From NCBI RefSeq assembly GCF_003208435.1, contig NZ_QKMF01000012.1:1-64000 (forward strand): 64,000 nucleotides of DNA, given 5' to 3'. This document shows positions 1-8,585 of the stretch, piece after piece. A model generated the notes under the pieces. The model saw only the letters and a program-made list of their open reading frames with translations. It was not told where the DNA came from and ran no database searches. The stretch is from Pelagimonas varians (GTDB lineage: Bacteria; Pseudomonadota; Alphaproteobacteria; Rhodobacterales; Rhodobacteraceae). The position numbers and the translations under genes were made by a program. Position 1 is the stretch's first letter. Each line of letters opens with the position of its first letter.

Positions 1-123
1 ACCATCGAAGCGATGAAAATGGAAACCGGCATCCACGCCGAAAAAGACGCCGTCATCAAAGCCCTGCACGTCTCTCCAGGCGCACAAATCGACGCCAAAG
101 ACCTCCTCATCGAACTCGGGTAA
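1..123 (+). CDS. pyc: Pyruvate carboxylase, C-terminal end (partial)
   Basis: The reading frame is open from base 1 to the TAA at 121-123 and encodes the last 40 residues of a biotin carboxyl carrier domain. The EAMKME motif holds the lysine that is biotinylated, and it is followed by the usual second half of the lipoyl-like barrel. The motif is shared by all biotin-dependent carboxylases. Pyruvate carboxylase is the best guess because the domain sits at the extreme C-terminus, but an acyl-CoA carboxylase alpha subunit is possible. The start lies outside the window. Confidence 0.7.
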   Translation, partial: TIEAMKMETGIHAEKDAVIKALHVSPGAQIDAKDLLIELG

Positions 124-146
124 AGTCCGGTTGAAAAACAAGTTGG

Positions 147-176
147 AAGCCTCGCCTTAACTGGTGGGGCTTTTTT
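147..176 (+). terminator. Rho-independent terminator after the biotin carboxylase gene
   Basis: A 10-bp stem (147-156 with 163-172, including two G-U pairs) with a 6-nt loop is followed directly by a T run. It lies 23 bases after the stop codon. Confidence 0.75.
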
Positions 177-352
177 CATGGGAGCAAGGGACGACCTTTG
201 CCCCCTCGCCCTTGGCGGCCTTTTGGTTTGCCGAGGAAACAAGGCCCAAGCATGTTTGTGGGCAATTGACAGGCCGGTCATTGCTTCTGACATTGCACTC
301 CTCCAACGAACTCCCTACCCTCATCACAAGTCCTTATGGGGAAGGGTTTGTT

Positions 353-874
353 TTGCGAAAAGCTGTGACGGTTTGTGGCTATATTCTGGCTGTGTTTCTT
401 GCAGGTCCCGCTTTGGCGGACGCCCCAAAGCGCGTTGTATCTTCGGATTGGCAGATCAGTCAGGCATGGGCCGCGGCCCGCGCAACCTTGCCCACGGCAC
501 TTGGCGCGACAGAGAAACGATACGGGTGGTTCAGCCCTTCGTTGGCCCTGAAGGTTGCCTTGCCTGTCGAAGACCCTGACGTTCAGGCTGAAATGATCTG
601 GGTCGACCGGATCCGCCGTAACGGCACTATGTTCGAAGCCCGTCTGGCAGGGTACCCGCACCATATGCCGGCTATGCGCATGGGCGACACCGTTGGCTTC
701 TTTTACGACCAGATCGCAGATTGGGCCGTTCAGGCGGTGGATGGACGGTTTTACGGCTATTACACCACCCGCGTCTTGATCAAATCAATGGACCCCGAGC
801 GCGCCGCCAAATACCAGGCAACGCTGGTAAACAATCCGCTGCCGCCTGGATGGCGGTTTAACCCCGAAAAATAA
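353..874 (+). CDS. DUF2314-family exported protein
   Basis: The product is about 173 residues, read from a TTG start at 353. I chose this start because GGGGAAGG sits about 10 bases upstream and the sequence then begins with a signal peptide (MRKA, a hydrophobic stretch, then ALADA cleavage). The longer open frame from 164 starts inside the preceding terminator. The C-terminal half fits DUF2314: an EMIWV strand, GDTVGFFYDQIADW and a YGYYTTRVL ending. DUF2314 proteins have no known activity. The gene stands alone between two terminator or regulatory regions. Confidence 0.7.
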   Translation: MRKAVTVCGYILAVFLAGPALADAPKRVVSSDWQISQAWAAARATLPTALGATEKRYGWFSPSLALKVALPVEDPDVQAEMIWVDRIRRNGTMFEARLAGYPHHMPAMRMGDTVGFFYDQIADWAVQAVDGRFYGYYTTRVLIKSMDPERAAKYQATLVNNPLPPGWRFNPEK

Positions 875-1094
875 TGCAGTTTCGCGCTGCTCGACCGGAC
901 GGGCACAAGTGGCCGCGGGGGGGGCATAGCGCGCGAATAAATGCCTCTGCTCTGGCCGCGCCCATCACGTTACCGCGCCATACGTTGGTCAAAGCAACAC
1001 GAATCCCCGCCGGTCCAGATTTGCCGCCCCTCGCCGAAATTCGGCCTGTCGTTCCAATTTCAGTTTTGCAACGCTAAAGTTTCGCTTTTGTCGT
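875..1094. other. Intergenic region without a supported gene
   Basis: Between the DUF2314 gene and the luxR-type gene there are about 300 bases. This first part has a G-run near 918-924 and no convincing open frame. The short frame that begins at 874 has no ribosome binding site or recognisable product. Confidence 0.5.
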
Positions 1095-1140
1095 CCGGTA
1101 TTCCTGACCTCAAGGCAAATTTAATACCGGTATTCCTGAC
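1095..1140. repeat. 14-bp direct repeat, possible operator
   Basis: CCGGTATTCCTGAC occurs at 1095-1108 and again, identical, at 1127-1140. The copies are 32 bp apart start to start, close to three helical turns, and the second ends 35 bases before the LuxR-type start. Two repeats on the same face of the helix in front of a regulator gene suggest an operator. This is inference. Confidence 0.5.
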
Positions 1141-1175
1141 TGAGATCCCGCGCTGTCTGCTCGTATCATGTGGGT

Positions 1176-1994
1176 ATGGAACATTTTACACCAAACCACT
1201 TTGACGGCCCTGAGGCCATTGTCCCCGCCCCCCTGCTGCAATTTCTACAGCACTTCGGAACAGCACAAAGTACCGACGAAACATGGGGCCATTTGAGACA
1301 GCTAAGCGCGGCTTTCGGGCTTGGTCAGGTTGCCTACTTCCAATCGGTGAGTTCGCTGGATGATCCTGCAGAGCAACCGCAGGACTGGCGCATTGTAACC
1401 ACCGCAACGCAAGCTTGTCATGATCGCTTGGCCCACAGTCCAATGGCGCTGAAATTGGCCGCTTCTGACCCCAATGGGGTAAAAATGACCCCCACCTTCT
1501 TGCATGTGCGCGATCCCTTGGTTTCCGACGCAACCCACCGTCGTCAAATGGCAATGCTGCAAGAATTGGACATGACCACCGCGTTCGCAATTCCTGTAAT
1601 TTCAGGCGACGCTTTCGACAAAGCTGTGATGGTTTTTGGCAGCCATATGCACCCTGATGAGTTCATGTCCCAGATCGAACGCTTCGGCTGTAGCCTACAC
1701 ATCGCCGCCATGGCATCCCATGCACGCTATGTCTCTCTTTATAAGCAGGAGTTCGTGCTTCGAACCCGGCTGACCGACAAGCAATCTGAATTGATCAGAT
1801 TGGTTGGAATGGGTCTTTTGGACAAGCAGATTGCCCATCAACTGGGCATATCATTTTCTGCCGTGCGGCAACGGCTGGCTGCTGTTCAACAAAAAACCGG
1901 TGCTCGCAATCGCGCCCATCTGGCAGCGATGGCCATGCGCATTGATTTGACGGCGGACGCCCTAATGGCCAACCCCCAGATGGCTGCTGGGTAG
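1176..1994 (+). CDS. LuxR-family transcriptional regulator
   Basis: The product has about 272 residues. Residues 200-260 form a LuxR-type helix-turn-helix (LTDKQSELIRLVGMGLLDKQ, then IAHQLGISFSAVRQRL). The N-terminal 170 residues have the size and layout of an autoinducer-binding domain (FGLGQVAYF, DPLVSDATHRRQ), but the tryptophans and tyrosine typical of acyl-homoserine-lactone pockets are not clearly in place, so the ligand is unknown. No luxI-type synthase is adjacent, so within this window it is a LuxR solo. ATG at 1176 was preferred; GTG at 1170 in the same frame is the alternative. Confidence 0.75.
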   Translation: MEHFTPNHFDGPEAIVPAPLLQFLQHFGTAQSTDETWGHLRQLSAAFGLGQVAYFQSVSSLDDPAEQPQDWRIVTTATQACHDRLAHSPMALKLAASDPNGVKMTPTFLHVRDPLVSDATHRRQMAMLQELDMTTAFAIPVISGDAFDKAVMVFGSHMHPDEFMSQIERFGCSLHIAAMASHARYVSLYKQEFVLRTRLTDKQSELIRLVGMGLLDKQIAHQLGISFSAVRQRLAAVQQKTGARNRAHLAAMAMRIDLTADALMANPQMAAG

Positions 1995-2156
1995 CCCTGC
2001 ATACTCCCAAACCCGTGTTCATGCCCGCCCCGAAACCCGCATCAGTCAGCGGCAATCAAAGCCAGATCGGTGGCGGAAAAGAAAAACTTCGACTTAGTGC
2101 AATTTTCCACTTGCGCCCCTCGGCTACACGGCCTAAATCGCCTCTACCGTTCAGGT

Positions 2157-2231
2157 GCGGGCGTAGCTCAGGGGTAGAGCATAACCTTGCCAAGGTTAGG
2201 GTCGGGCGTTCGAATCGCCTCGCCCGCTCCA
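2157..2231 (+). tRNA. tRNA-Gly (GCC), copy 1
   Basis: The 75-nt cloverleaf has acceptor stem GCGGGCG/CGCCCGC, D arm GCTC/GAGC, anticodon stem TAACC/GGTTA with loop TTGCCAA (anticodon GCC), T loop TTCGAAT, and an encoded CCA end. Confidence 0.95.
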
Positions 2232-2254
2232 GAACGAAAACGACAAGATGGTTT

Positions 2255-2329
2255 GCGGGCGTAGCTCAGGGGTAGAGCATAACCTTGCCAAGGTTAGGGT
2301 CGGGCGTTCGAATCGCCTCGCCCGCTCCA
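2255..2329 (+). tRNA. tRNA-Gly (GCC), copy 2
   Basis: This is an identical second copy of the tRNA at 2157-2231, separated from it by 23 bases. The pair is probably cotranscribed and processed from one precursor. CCA is encoded. Confidence 0.95.
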
Positions 2330-2420
2330 TCTGTCAGTTTATCTTAGAACAGTTTGAAATCGCAGCGCTTTTAGCGCGGGTTCTGCTGTTGTGGATTTGG
2401 TCCTCAGCCTCGCTTGATGA

Positions 2421-2449
2421 GGGGCAGAGTTTCCCCTGCCCCACCTTTT
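2421..2449 (+). terminator. Probable terminator after the tRNA genes
   Basis: GGGGCAG (2421-2427) pairs with CTGCCCC (2436-2442) and is followed by a short T-rich stretch. It also abuts the end of the converging minus-strand gene. Confidence 0.45.
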
Positions 2450-2877
2450 CAAATCAGATCCAGAATAAGCTGCGGCACGCCGTCTGATGTGTGCTCGCGC
2501 GTGTGGCCATTAGGGCCGATCACCGCAGACACCCGTTTGCGCAGATTGCTAAAGCTGTCAAAGCGCACAACATCGACCGGCACATCGAAATCCAGCGCGA
2601 CCGCCGTCCAGCCTTTTGTACGCTCGATAGACCGCACAACGGTTGCATCAAATGGTTGGGACAAATACCGCCCCCGCACGCGGGCCCCTACAGCAAGACC
2701 TTGGGCCAACTCCGGTAATTTGCTTTTGCAGGTGTTCCAATCGCGAAACCCATAGCTTTGTGCAATCAGCTCTAACGAAGCTGAATGCGACAGCCCAACG
2801 CCTTCAACGGCCTTGGATGCACGCAGGGCTTTGGCCTCGGCCTTGGCCCCGCTGAGTGTCGGGAGAAGCCGCGTCAT
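2449..2877 (-). CDS. Glyoxalase-superfamily-related protein (Glyoxalase_8 type)
   Basis: The product is about 142 residues. The N-terminal 50 residues (SGAKAEAKALRAS, GLSHSASLELIAQSYGFRDW) match the small helical domain found at the start or end of glyoxalase-related proteins (Glyoxalase_8), with its LSHS and GFRDWN signatures. The rest is a basic beta-rich region. Its ATG overlaps the TGA of the upstream MATE gene in an ATGA junction (2874-2877), so translation is likely coupled. The longer frame with more N-terminal residues lies inside the MATE gene and was not used. Function is unknown. Confidence 0.6.
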   Translation of the reverse strand: MTRLLPTLSGAKAEAKALRASKAVEGVGLSHSASLELIAQSYGFRDWNTCKSKLPELAQGLAVGARVRGRYLSQPFDATVVRSIERTKGWTAVALDFDVPVDVVRFDSFSNLRKRVSAVIGPNGHTREHTSDGVPQLILDLI

Positions 2878-4265
2878 GACTGCCCCTCCGCTGTTGAATG
2901 AAACACACCGTAGTGAAAGACACCGCCGCGAGCATTGTGGCTCAACACCAGTGTCAGCAATCCTAGCACCAGGATTTCCGCGATCGGGCCGGCCAGCCAA
3001 ATCCCCATCTCGCCAATCGTCAAAGCCAGTAAAAACGTCAAAGGAATCGCAAACAGGAACGGTTTCGATAATCCCAACAGGGCAGCACGCCCCGCATCAC
3101 CGATCGCTTGAAAATAACCGGCAACCATCATGGTCGGCCCTGCCAGAATGAATAGGGAAACGGCAATGGGCATCACCCGCACCACCTCGGAAATCACCGC
3201 CGGATCGTCCACAAAAGCGGCCCCGACCTCCTGCGCAAACACCGTCAGAACCAATTGCACCATACCGCAATAGACAAGTGAAACCACAACCGCGATTTTC
3301 AAGCTGCCGTTAGAGCGGGCCCATGCTTTGGCCCCGTAGTTATTGCCCGTGATCGTTTGCATGGCGTGTGACAGGCCCAATAGCGGCATAAAGCAAAAGG
3401 TCATCACCCGCGTAAAGATCCCATAGGCCGAAACAGTGTCGGCATAGCGCGGGCTGTCCACCAGTTGCAGCGCCGCAATAACAACTGCCGACCCAAGCGC
3501 CACACCGACGAAAGTCAGACTTTGCGGCGCGCCAAGCGCCAGAATACGCCCCCAAGAGCTGGTCAAACGATGCTCAAACAGGGTTTGTGGCCGCAGATGG
3601 GTTTTACCGCGCAAACGAAATGCCAGAACAATGCTGAATGACAGCAACTGCGCGAGGATCGTGCCATAGGCCGACCCCGCCACGCCCATATCAAACCGGG
3701 CGATCAACAGATAGTTAAAGCCGATATTTGCAAGGGTGACCAAGACCCCCATCAGCGCCATAAACCCGACCCGCCCTTCGTTGCGCAGGGCGTCAAAGTT
3801 GACGGACAGCACAAACATCAAGGGCGAGGCCAACACTGTGATGCGCAAATAGATCAGGCCCAAATCGGCCAGTTCGGTATCTCCGGCAGACAAAAGCAAC
3901 GCCGTCGGCTGCCCAAGCAGGACATACAAAACAATGAGACCAAGCCCGAGAGTGATAGCAAGCCCATGCGCTCCAACAAAGTCGGATTGCGCAGTATAGA
4001 TATCACCCGCCCCAAGATGGCGCGCAAGGCGGCTCGACATGCCGCTGGCGACCAGTGTCGATAAGGCAATCATCACCATGTACAACGGGAACATCAAGGT
4101 CACCGCCGCCAAGGCCTGAGGGCCGACATAATGGCCAAGAAACAGCGCATCGGCGACAGCCAAAGCCCCGTTCACTGCCATGACAAAGATGATCGGCAAA
4201 GCAGTTTTTAAATAAGTCACACCCAAAGATTGAGTGAGAAACGTGTTGTCATTGGGGGCAGACAT
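2874..4265 (-). CDS. MATE-family multidrug efflux transporter
   Basis: The product has about 463 residues and around twelve hydrophobic segments in two six-helix halves. Typical MATE features are ALAVADALFLGHYVGPQALA in helix 1-2 and SRLARHLGAGD after helix 2, a motif repeated more weakly in the second half (MQTITGNNYGAKAW). MATE proteins export cationic compounds in exchange for Na+ or H+. The start at 4265 is supported by GAGGAAG about 9 bases upstream; the open frame extends further but encodes atypical sequence. It is coupled to the small glyoxalase-like gene downstream. Confidence 0.85.
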   Translation of the reverse strand: MSAPNDNTFLTQSLGVTYLKTALPIIFVMAVNGALAVADALFLGHYVGPQALAAVTLMFPLYMVMIALSTLVASGMSSRLARHLGAGDIYTAQSDFVGAHGLAITLGLGLIVLYVLLGQPTALLLSAGDTELADLGLIYLRITVLASPLMFVLSVNFDALRNEGRVGFMALMGVLVTLANIGFNYLLIARFDMGVAGSAYGTILAQLLSFSIVLAFRLRGKTHLRPQTLFEHRLTSSWGRILALGAPQSLTFVGVALGSAVVIAALQLVDSPRYADTVSAYGIFTRVMTFCFMPLLGLSHAMQTITGNNYGAKAWARSNGSLKIAVVVSLVYCGMVQLVLTVFAQEVGAAFVDDPAVISEVVRVMPIAVSLFILAGPTMMVAGYFQAIGDAGRAALLGLSKPFLFAIPLTFLLALTIGEMGIWLAGPIAEILVLGLLTLVLSHNARGGVFHYGVFHSTAEGQS

Positions 4266-4556
4266 ACCTGTCTTCCTCTTCGTTACAATCGCGCCGGAAA
4301 CCGGAAAAGAATAGGACCCGCATTGCCATCCGCGCGAAGACGTGGAGGATAGGTAGATTGTTCTGAAACTGAACTTCACCATGACAAATGTCTGCGGGTG
4401 GCAGGCGTCAGCAGCCTAGACGGATAGCTAGGCACATTGTTTGTCTGCGTCAAGGGCCATGGTCTCAGAGCCACAAATCGAAGACGCTGGTGCCGGCGGA
4501 CCTTGGCACCGGTGCCCTCGTTTTCTATAAGCCAGCTTAGTCCAGAGGAGAGTGCC

Positions 4557-5144
4557 ATGCGCCGCGCGCAAATCAGCCGCCAAACCGCCGAAACCGCAAT
4601 TTCGGTCGAGATCAATCTCGACGGAACCGGTGTTTATGACAACAAAACCGGGGTTGGGTTCTTTGACCACATGCTGGATCAACTGTCGCGCCATTCCTTG
4701 ATCGACATGACTGTGCGCTGCGATGGTGATTTGCACATCGACGATCATCATACGGTCGAGGACGTCGGCATTGCTTTGGGCCAAGCCCTGATTCAAGCGC
4801 TTGGCGACAAACGCGGAATTCGCCGGTATGGCGATTGCCTTCTGGCGATGGATGATGCGCTGGTGCGCACAGCGCTGGACCTGTCCGGCCGCCCTTATCT
4901 GGTCTGGAACCTTGATCTGCCCACGCAAAAGATCGGCACGTTCGATTGCGAGCTGGTGCGTGAGTTTTTCCAAGCCTTCAGCACCCATGGCGGCATCACC
5001 TTGCACGTCGATGCGCTGCACGGCATCAACAGCCACCACATCGCCGAGGCGGCCTTTAAGTCGGTGGCACGGGCGATGCGCGAAGCGGTTGAACCTGATC
5101 CGCGCAAATCCGACGCCATCCCGTCGACCAAGGGCATGCTGTAA
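4557..5144 (+). CDS. hisB: Imidazoleglycerol-phosphate dehydratase HisB
   Basis: The product has 195 residues, the normal length for monofunctional HisB. It catalyses the sixth step of histidine synthesis, converting imidazoleglycerol phosphate to imidazoleacetol phosphate. The metal-binding signatures are present: [30 protein letters not shown], and later [21 protein letters not shown] at 4557 follows a GAGGAG-like site. It is the first of five his genes spread over 5.6 kb and is separated from hisH by a terminator and a divergent gene pair. Confidence 0.97.
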   Translation: MRRAQISRQTAETAISVEINLDGTGVYDNKTGVGFFDHMLDQLSRHSLIDMTVRCDGDLHIDDHHTVEDVGIALGQALIQALGDKRGIRRYGDCLLAMDDALVRTALDLSGRPYLVWNLDLPTQKIGTFDCELVREFFQAFSTHGGITLHVDALHGINSHHIAEAAFKSVARAMREAVEPDPRKSDAIPSTKGML

Positions 5145-5151
5145 ACTTTCC

Positions 5152-5174
5152 AAGGGGGCTGCGGCCCCCTTTTT
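5152..5174 (+). terminator. Terminator after hisB
   Basis: The stem AAGGGGGC/GCCCCCTT (5152-5159 with 5164-5171) has a 4-nt loop and a T run, 8 bases after the hisB stop. Confidence 0.85.
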
Positions 5175-5191
5175 GATACCAGAGCGGTGCA

Positions 5192-5806
5192 TCAAGCCGC
5201 AACACCCCAGGGCTGACGGCGTAAATACCATTCCGCCAGCACCAGATTTGGCACCCAGCAAAGCCAAGCGACGCTTTGATAGCCAGTCTCAAACCCAAAT
5301 CCCCAAATCAACAGCGGCATTTCAATCCGCAACGTTACTGCGGCCAGCGTTAGCGCGGCGGATCGGATGATCCATTGTCGGTGCTGCACGACGCGGCGTC
5401 CAATGGCGTGCCAAATCGCAAGGCCGGTTGTGACAAGCCATGCCGCTGACAATAAGAAAAAGCCCAAACCGGCAACCGCCCCCGTGGCCGTGGCCGCATC
5501 AGGCGCAATAATCAGCCCTGCAACACCGGCCAGCAAAATCGCCACGCCGTAGACCCGCCCCAACCACCGGTGCAGCCCCAAACGGGTCTTGCGCAGCTTG
5601 GGTGACAGCTGAAACGGCAAGATAGCCAAAGCAATCGGGGCGCAGATTATGTGAATATAGAAGGCCAGCTTTGCACCGTCCAGATGATGCACCATCGCGG
5701 GCATTGATACATCGACACCGAAGACCATGAACCGCCACGATACAAGGGCGACGAGCAGTGAAAAGGTCCAAAGTAAAATAGAATTGAGTTTTGAAAAAGC
5801 AGGCAT
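5192..5806 (-). CDS. DUF2306-family integral membrane protein
   Basis: The product has 204 residues and about six or seven hydrophobic helices. The conserved DUF2306 signatures are HRWLGRVYG in the middle and HRQWIIRSAALTLAAVTLRI before the last helices. Histidines at helix ends are typical of the family, but no activity is established. The gene is transcribed away from a TetR-type gene, and two identical inverted operators lie in the shared gap, so it is the likely target of that repressor. Confidence 0.8.
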   Translation of the reverse strand: MPAFSKLNSILLWTFSLLVALVSWRFMVFGVDVSMPAMVHHLDGAKLAFYIHIICAPIALAILPFQLSPKLRKTRLGLHRWLGRVYGVAILLAGVAGLIIAPDAATATGAVAGLGFFLLSAAWLVTTGLAIWHAIGRRVVQHRQWIIRSAALTLAAVTLRIEMPLLIWGFGFETGYQSVAWLCWVPNLVLAEWYLRRQPWGVAA

Positions 5807-5826
5807 TGATACATCTCCATTTTAAA

Positions 5827-5879
5827 TTGACAGTGTCAACTTTACAGCGTCAACATATAAGATAACTTGACACTGTCAA
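5827..5879. promoter_or_regulatory. Twin palindromic operators between DUF2306 and TetR genes
   Basis: TTGACAGTGTCAA at 5827-5839 and TTGACACTGTCAA at 5867-5879 are exact reverse complements, 40 bp apart. A further half site (CAGCGTCAA) lies at 5845-5853. The TTGACA halves overlap possible -35 boxes. The arrangement is typical of a TetR repressor controlling both its own gene and the divergent one. Confidence 0.75.
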
Positions 5880-5902
5880 TCATCTTGATACCGTCTACCC
5901 AA

Positions 5903-6517
5903 ATGACTGACGCAATTGAAAAAACTCCGCACCATCATGGAAACCTGCGGGCTGCATTGATCGAATCGGGCGTGTCGATTTTGATCGAAGACGGTCTGAG
6001 CAAGCTGACATTGCGGCGCTGTGCCGCCCGTGCCGGCGTATCTCATGCCGCCCCCGCCCATCATTTCAATGGAGTTGCAGGCTTAAGGGCCGCTATCTCG
6101 GAGGAAGGGTTTCGCATCTTTCGCAACTACATGCTGGATGCGCGCAACAATGCCGGATCGAATGCTCATGAACGGCTCAAGGCGATCTGCCGCGGCTATA
6201 TCTACTTTGCAATCGACAATCCGGCCCTGTTTGAATTGGCCTTTTCAATCAAGGTCATTGGCGATCTGCAAACAAAGCCTGAAACCGACACGGTAGCAGT
6301 GGGATATGATGTCCTGCGAGAGACCTGCGCGCCTTTTGTGCCCGAAAATGGCGATCCGTTTATCGTCGAATCCCAAGTTTGGTCGTTGATCCACGGCTAC
6401 GCCACACTGCAACTGACTGGCCGTTTTGGCGGCACCACCCCAGAACACCCCTGCGGACCGGGATTTGATCAGGTAATCTCGCTTCTGGATCACCTACCAG
6501 TGTTGCGAGGGACTTGA
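5903..6517 (+). CDS. TetR-family transcriptional repressor
   Basis: The product has 204 residues. The N-terminus carries a TetR helix-turn-helix (LRAALIESGVSILIEDGLSKLTLR, split here as residues 15-50, then CAARAGVSHAAPAHHF), followed by a helical ligand domain with an AYLD-like YIYFAIDNPALFELAFS segment common in the TetR_C_33-type group. ATG at 5903 lies beyond the operators; an in-frame TTG at 5867 falls inside an operator and was rejected. The inferred targets are itself and the divergent DUF2306 gene. Confidence 0.85.
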   Translation: MTDAIEKTPHHHGNLRAALIESGVSILIEDGLSKLTLRRCAARAGVSHAAPAHHFNGVAGLRAAISEEGFRIFRNYMLDARNNAGSNAHERLKAICRGYIYFAIDNPALFELAFSIKVIGDLQTKPETDTVAVGYDVLRETCAPFVPENGDPFIVESQVWSLIHGYATLQLTGRFGGTTPEHPCGPGFDQVISLLDHLPVLRGT

Positions 6518-6569
6518 CCCCGGCGCAGCTTCGCGGCAATCGAAGCACAACGTAGGAAAGGGCCATACC

Positions 6570-7205
6570 ATGCTGACAGCAATCATCGACTATGAGAGCG
6601 GAAATTTGCATTCGGCGGAAAAGGCGTTTCAGCGCATGGCCACTGAAATCGGCGGCACCGAGGTGGTCATAACAGACGACCCCGATGTTGTCGCCAAAGC
6701 CGATCACCTTGTGCTGCCCGGCGACGGAGCTTTTCCGTCCTGTGCCGCTGCACTACGTGCCTCTGGATGCTTTGACGCGATGGTCGAAGCGGTCGAGGTT
6801 AAAGGCCGCCCGTTTTTGGGCATTTGCGTCGGTATGCAGTTGATGGCCCGCAAAGGGCACGAATATGAACAGACCGATGGCCTTGGCTGGATCAACGGAG
6901 AGATTGTCAAAATCACCCCCGAAGACAAAGCGCTAAAGGTGCCACATATGGGCTGGAACGATCTAGTGATCGAACAGCCGCATCCGGTCTTAGACGGTTT
7001 GAAAACCGGCGATCATGCCTATTTTGTGCATTCCTACCAAATGCATATGGATGATCTTACGCAGCGTGTTGCCCATGTCGATTATGGCAATGACATCACC
7101 GCAATCGTAGCGCGCGACAACCGGATCGGGTTGCAATTCCACCCCGAAAAAAGCGCCGATGCGGGACTGCGGATGATTGCCAATTTCCTACGCTGGAAAC
7201 CCTAA
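6570..7205 (+). CDS. hisH: Imidazole glycerol phosphate synthase glutaminase subunit HisH
   Basis: The product has 211 residues and is a class I glutamine amidotransferase. It releases ammonia from glutamine for the HisF cyclase. The nucleophile elbow GICVGMQ places Cys at residue 86, and the His-Glu pair is in QFHPEKS near residue 192. It starts 52 bases after the TetR gene and is followed by a terminator. Confidence 0.97.
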   Translation: MLTAIIDYESGNLHSAEKAFQRMATEIGGTEVVITDDPDVVAKADHLVLPGDGAFPSCAAALRASGCFDAMVEAVEVKGRPFLGICVGMQLMARKGHEYEQTDGLGWINGEIVKITPEDKALKVPHMGWNDLVIEQPHPVLDGLKTGDHAYFVHSYQMHMDDLTQRVAHVDYGNDITAIVARDNRIGLQFHPEKSADAGLRMIANFLRWKP

Positions 7206-7214
7206 GCCACAAAA

Positions 7215-7241
7215 AAAGGCCGCCCAGACTGAGCGGCCTTT
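7215..7241. terminator. Bidirectional terminator between hisH and the DUF2147 gene
   Basis: AAAGGCCGC (7215-7223) pairs with GCGGCCTTT (7233-7241). An A run precedes the stem and a short T run ends it, so it can serve both converging genes. Confidence 0.75.
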
Positions 7242-7261
7242 AACGTTTCGGAATGCCAAGC

Positions 7262-7645
7262 TTAATTCACACGGGTCCATGTCTGGCTTGAGCAAATCAG
7301 ACCGCCGGCAACACAGCCCTTAAGCTTGATCTTGTTGCCATTGAGCTGCATTTTCCCCAGATAGATCTTGTCATTGGACGGACGCCAAACCTTGCCTTCA
7401 TAGGCTCCGCCCCCCTTGGGAGCCATGTTCCGGACCAGCTGTTTGCCTTTGTTGGGGGAATTGTATTCGCCCGTATCGTTGAATGTCCGCGCAATTGTCC
7501 CGCACATGTTGCCTCCGCAGGGGGCCATTTTGATGTGGGCATAGGCACCATCATCCGGTTGTGTCTTCCAGACGCCTGCAATCGGGTCCGCCAACGCGGC
7601 GGTTCCAACCAAGGTTAAGGCGGCTATCAATGCCAGTCTTTTCAT
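7262..7645 (-). CDS. DUF2147-family secreted protein
   Basis: The product has 127 residues. A signal peptide (MKRLALIAALTLVGTAALA) precedes DPIAGVWKTQPDDG, the usual start of a DUF2147 domain, which continues with IKMAPCGGNMCGTIA and ends with a CVAGGLICSSQTWTRV segment. Four cysteines probably form two disulfides in the periplasm. The family is lipocalin-like and has no defined activity. ATG at 7645 was preferred over an upstream one because it starts the signal peptide and is preceded by GGAGAGCG. Confidence 0.8.
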   Translation of the reverse strand: MKRLALIAALTLVGTAALADPIAGVWKTQPDDGAYAHIKMAPCGGNMCGTIARTFNDTGEYNSPNKGKQLVRNMAPKGGGAYEGKVWRPSNDKIYLGKMQLNGNKIKLKGCVAGGLICSSQTWTRVN

Positions 7646-7784
7646 GTCTCGCTCTCCTCCCATTGAGATCGCTTTCAGCTTGACGTACGCGTCACCCGCC
7701 GATCAAGCGTGACCCAAGGTCGACTTGCATGTTTCGTGGCGTCAGACTAATGGGCAAACAAGCGCAAAGATAGGGGCCCCAGCC

Positions 7785-8507
7785 ATGATCCTTTACCCGG
7801 CAATCGACCTGAAAGACGGCAACGCAGTGCGACTGCTGCGCGGCGATATGGACAAAGCAACAGTGTTTAGCGACGATCCTGCCGCCCAAGCGATGGAATT
7901 TGTCGCGGCCGGTTGCGAATGGTTGCACCTTGTTGACCTGAACGGTGCCTTCGCAGGCGAACCTGTGAACGCCGCAGCAGTCGAAGCCATCTTGAGCCAA
8001 ACCAAAACCCCGGCGCAGCTGGGCGGCGGTATCCGCGACATGGCAACAATCGAAATGTGGCTGTCAAAAGGTTTGGCACGCGTCATCCTTGGCACTGTCG
8101 CAGTTGAAAACCCCGCACTGGTGCGCGAAGCCGCCCGCGCCTTTCCCGGTCAGGTCGCTGTTGGAATCGACGCCAAAGACGGCAAAGTCGCCACCAAAGG
8201 CTGGGCCGAAGTGACCAATGTCGACGCCACAGATCTGGCGAAATCCTTTGAGGATGCCGGTGTTGCAGCGATCATTTACACCGACATCAACCGTGATGGC
8301 GCAATGCAAGGCCCCAACGTCGAGGCCACTGCCGCATTGGCCAAAGCTGTGACGATCCCCGTCATTGCCTCGGGCGGCGTGTCGTCCCTGTCCGACCTCA
8401 AGGACCTGAACGAATGCGGGGCCCCCTTGAACGGAGCAATCTCAGGCCGCGCGCTGTATGACGGCGCAATTGACCTCAAAGACGCTTTGGCTCTGCTCAA
8501 GGCATAA
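7785..8507 (+). CDS. hisA: Phosphoribosylformimino-5-aminoimidazole carboxamide ribotide isomerase HisA
   Basis: The product has 240 residues and is a (beta/alpha)8 barrel that isomerises ProFAR to PRFAR in histidine synthesis. The catalytic aspartates lie in [10 protein letters not shown] (residue 8) and [15 protein letters not shown] in the second half. Phosphate-binding loops QLGGGIRD and IASGGVSS are present. The translated frame upstream of 7785 does not resemble HisA. Confidence 0.97.
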   Translation: MILYPAIDLKDGNAVRLLRGDMDKATVFSDDPAAQAMEFVAAGCEWLHLVDLNGAFAGEPVNAAAVEAILSQTKTPAQLGGGIRDMATIEMWLSKGLARVILGTVAVENPALVREAARAFPGQVAVGIDAKDGKVATKGWAEVTNVDATDLAKSFEDAGVAAIIYTDINRDGAMQGPNVEATAALAKAVTIPVIASGGVSSLSDLKDLNECGAPLNGAISGRALYDGAIDLKDALALLKA

Positions 8508-8585
8508 CAGCTGAAAACAGGACGCTTTGCCACGGTTTCAATGCTGCATGTGCGGCATATCTTCTGCCTGAAGAGGAAGATTACC

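Noticed and set aside
874-1077. Short open frame after the DUF2314 gene
   Set aside because: No ribosome site, no domain and a composition unlike the neighbouring genes.
4428-5267. 279-residue minus-strand open frame across hisB
   Set aside because: It is antisense to hisB, has no recognisable domain and no ribosome site; the plus-strand HisB motifs are unambiguous.
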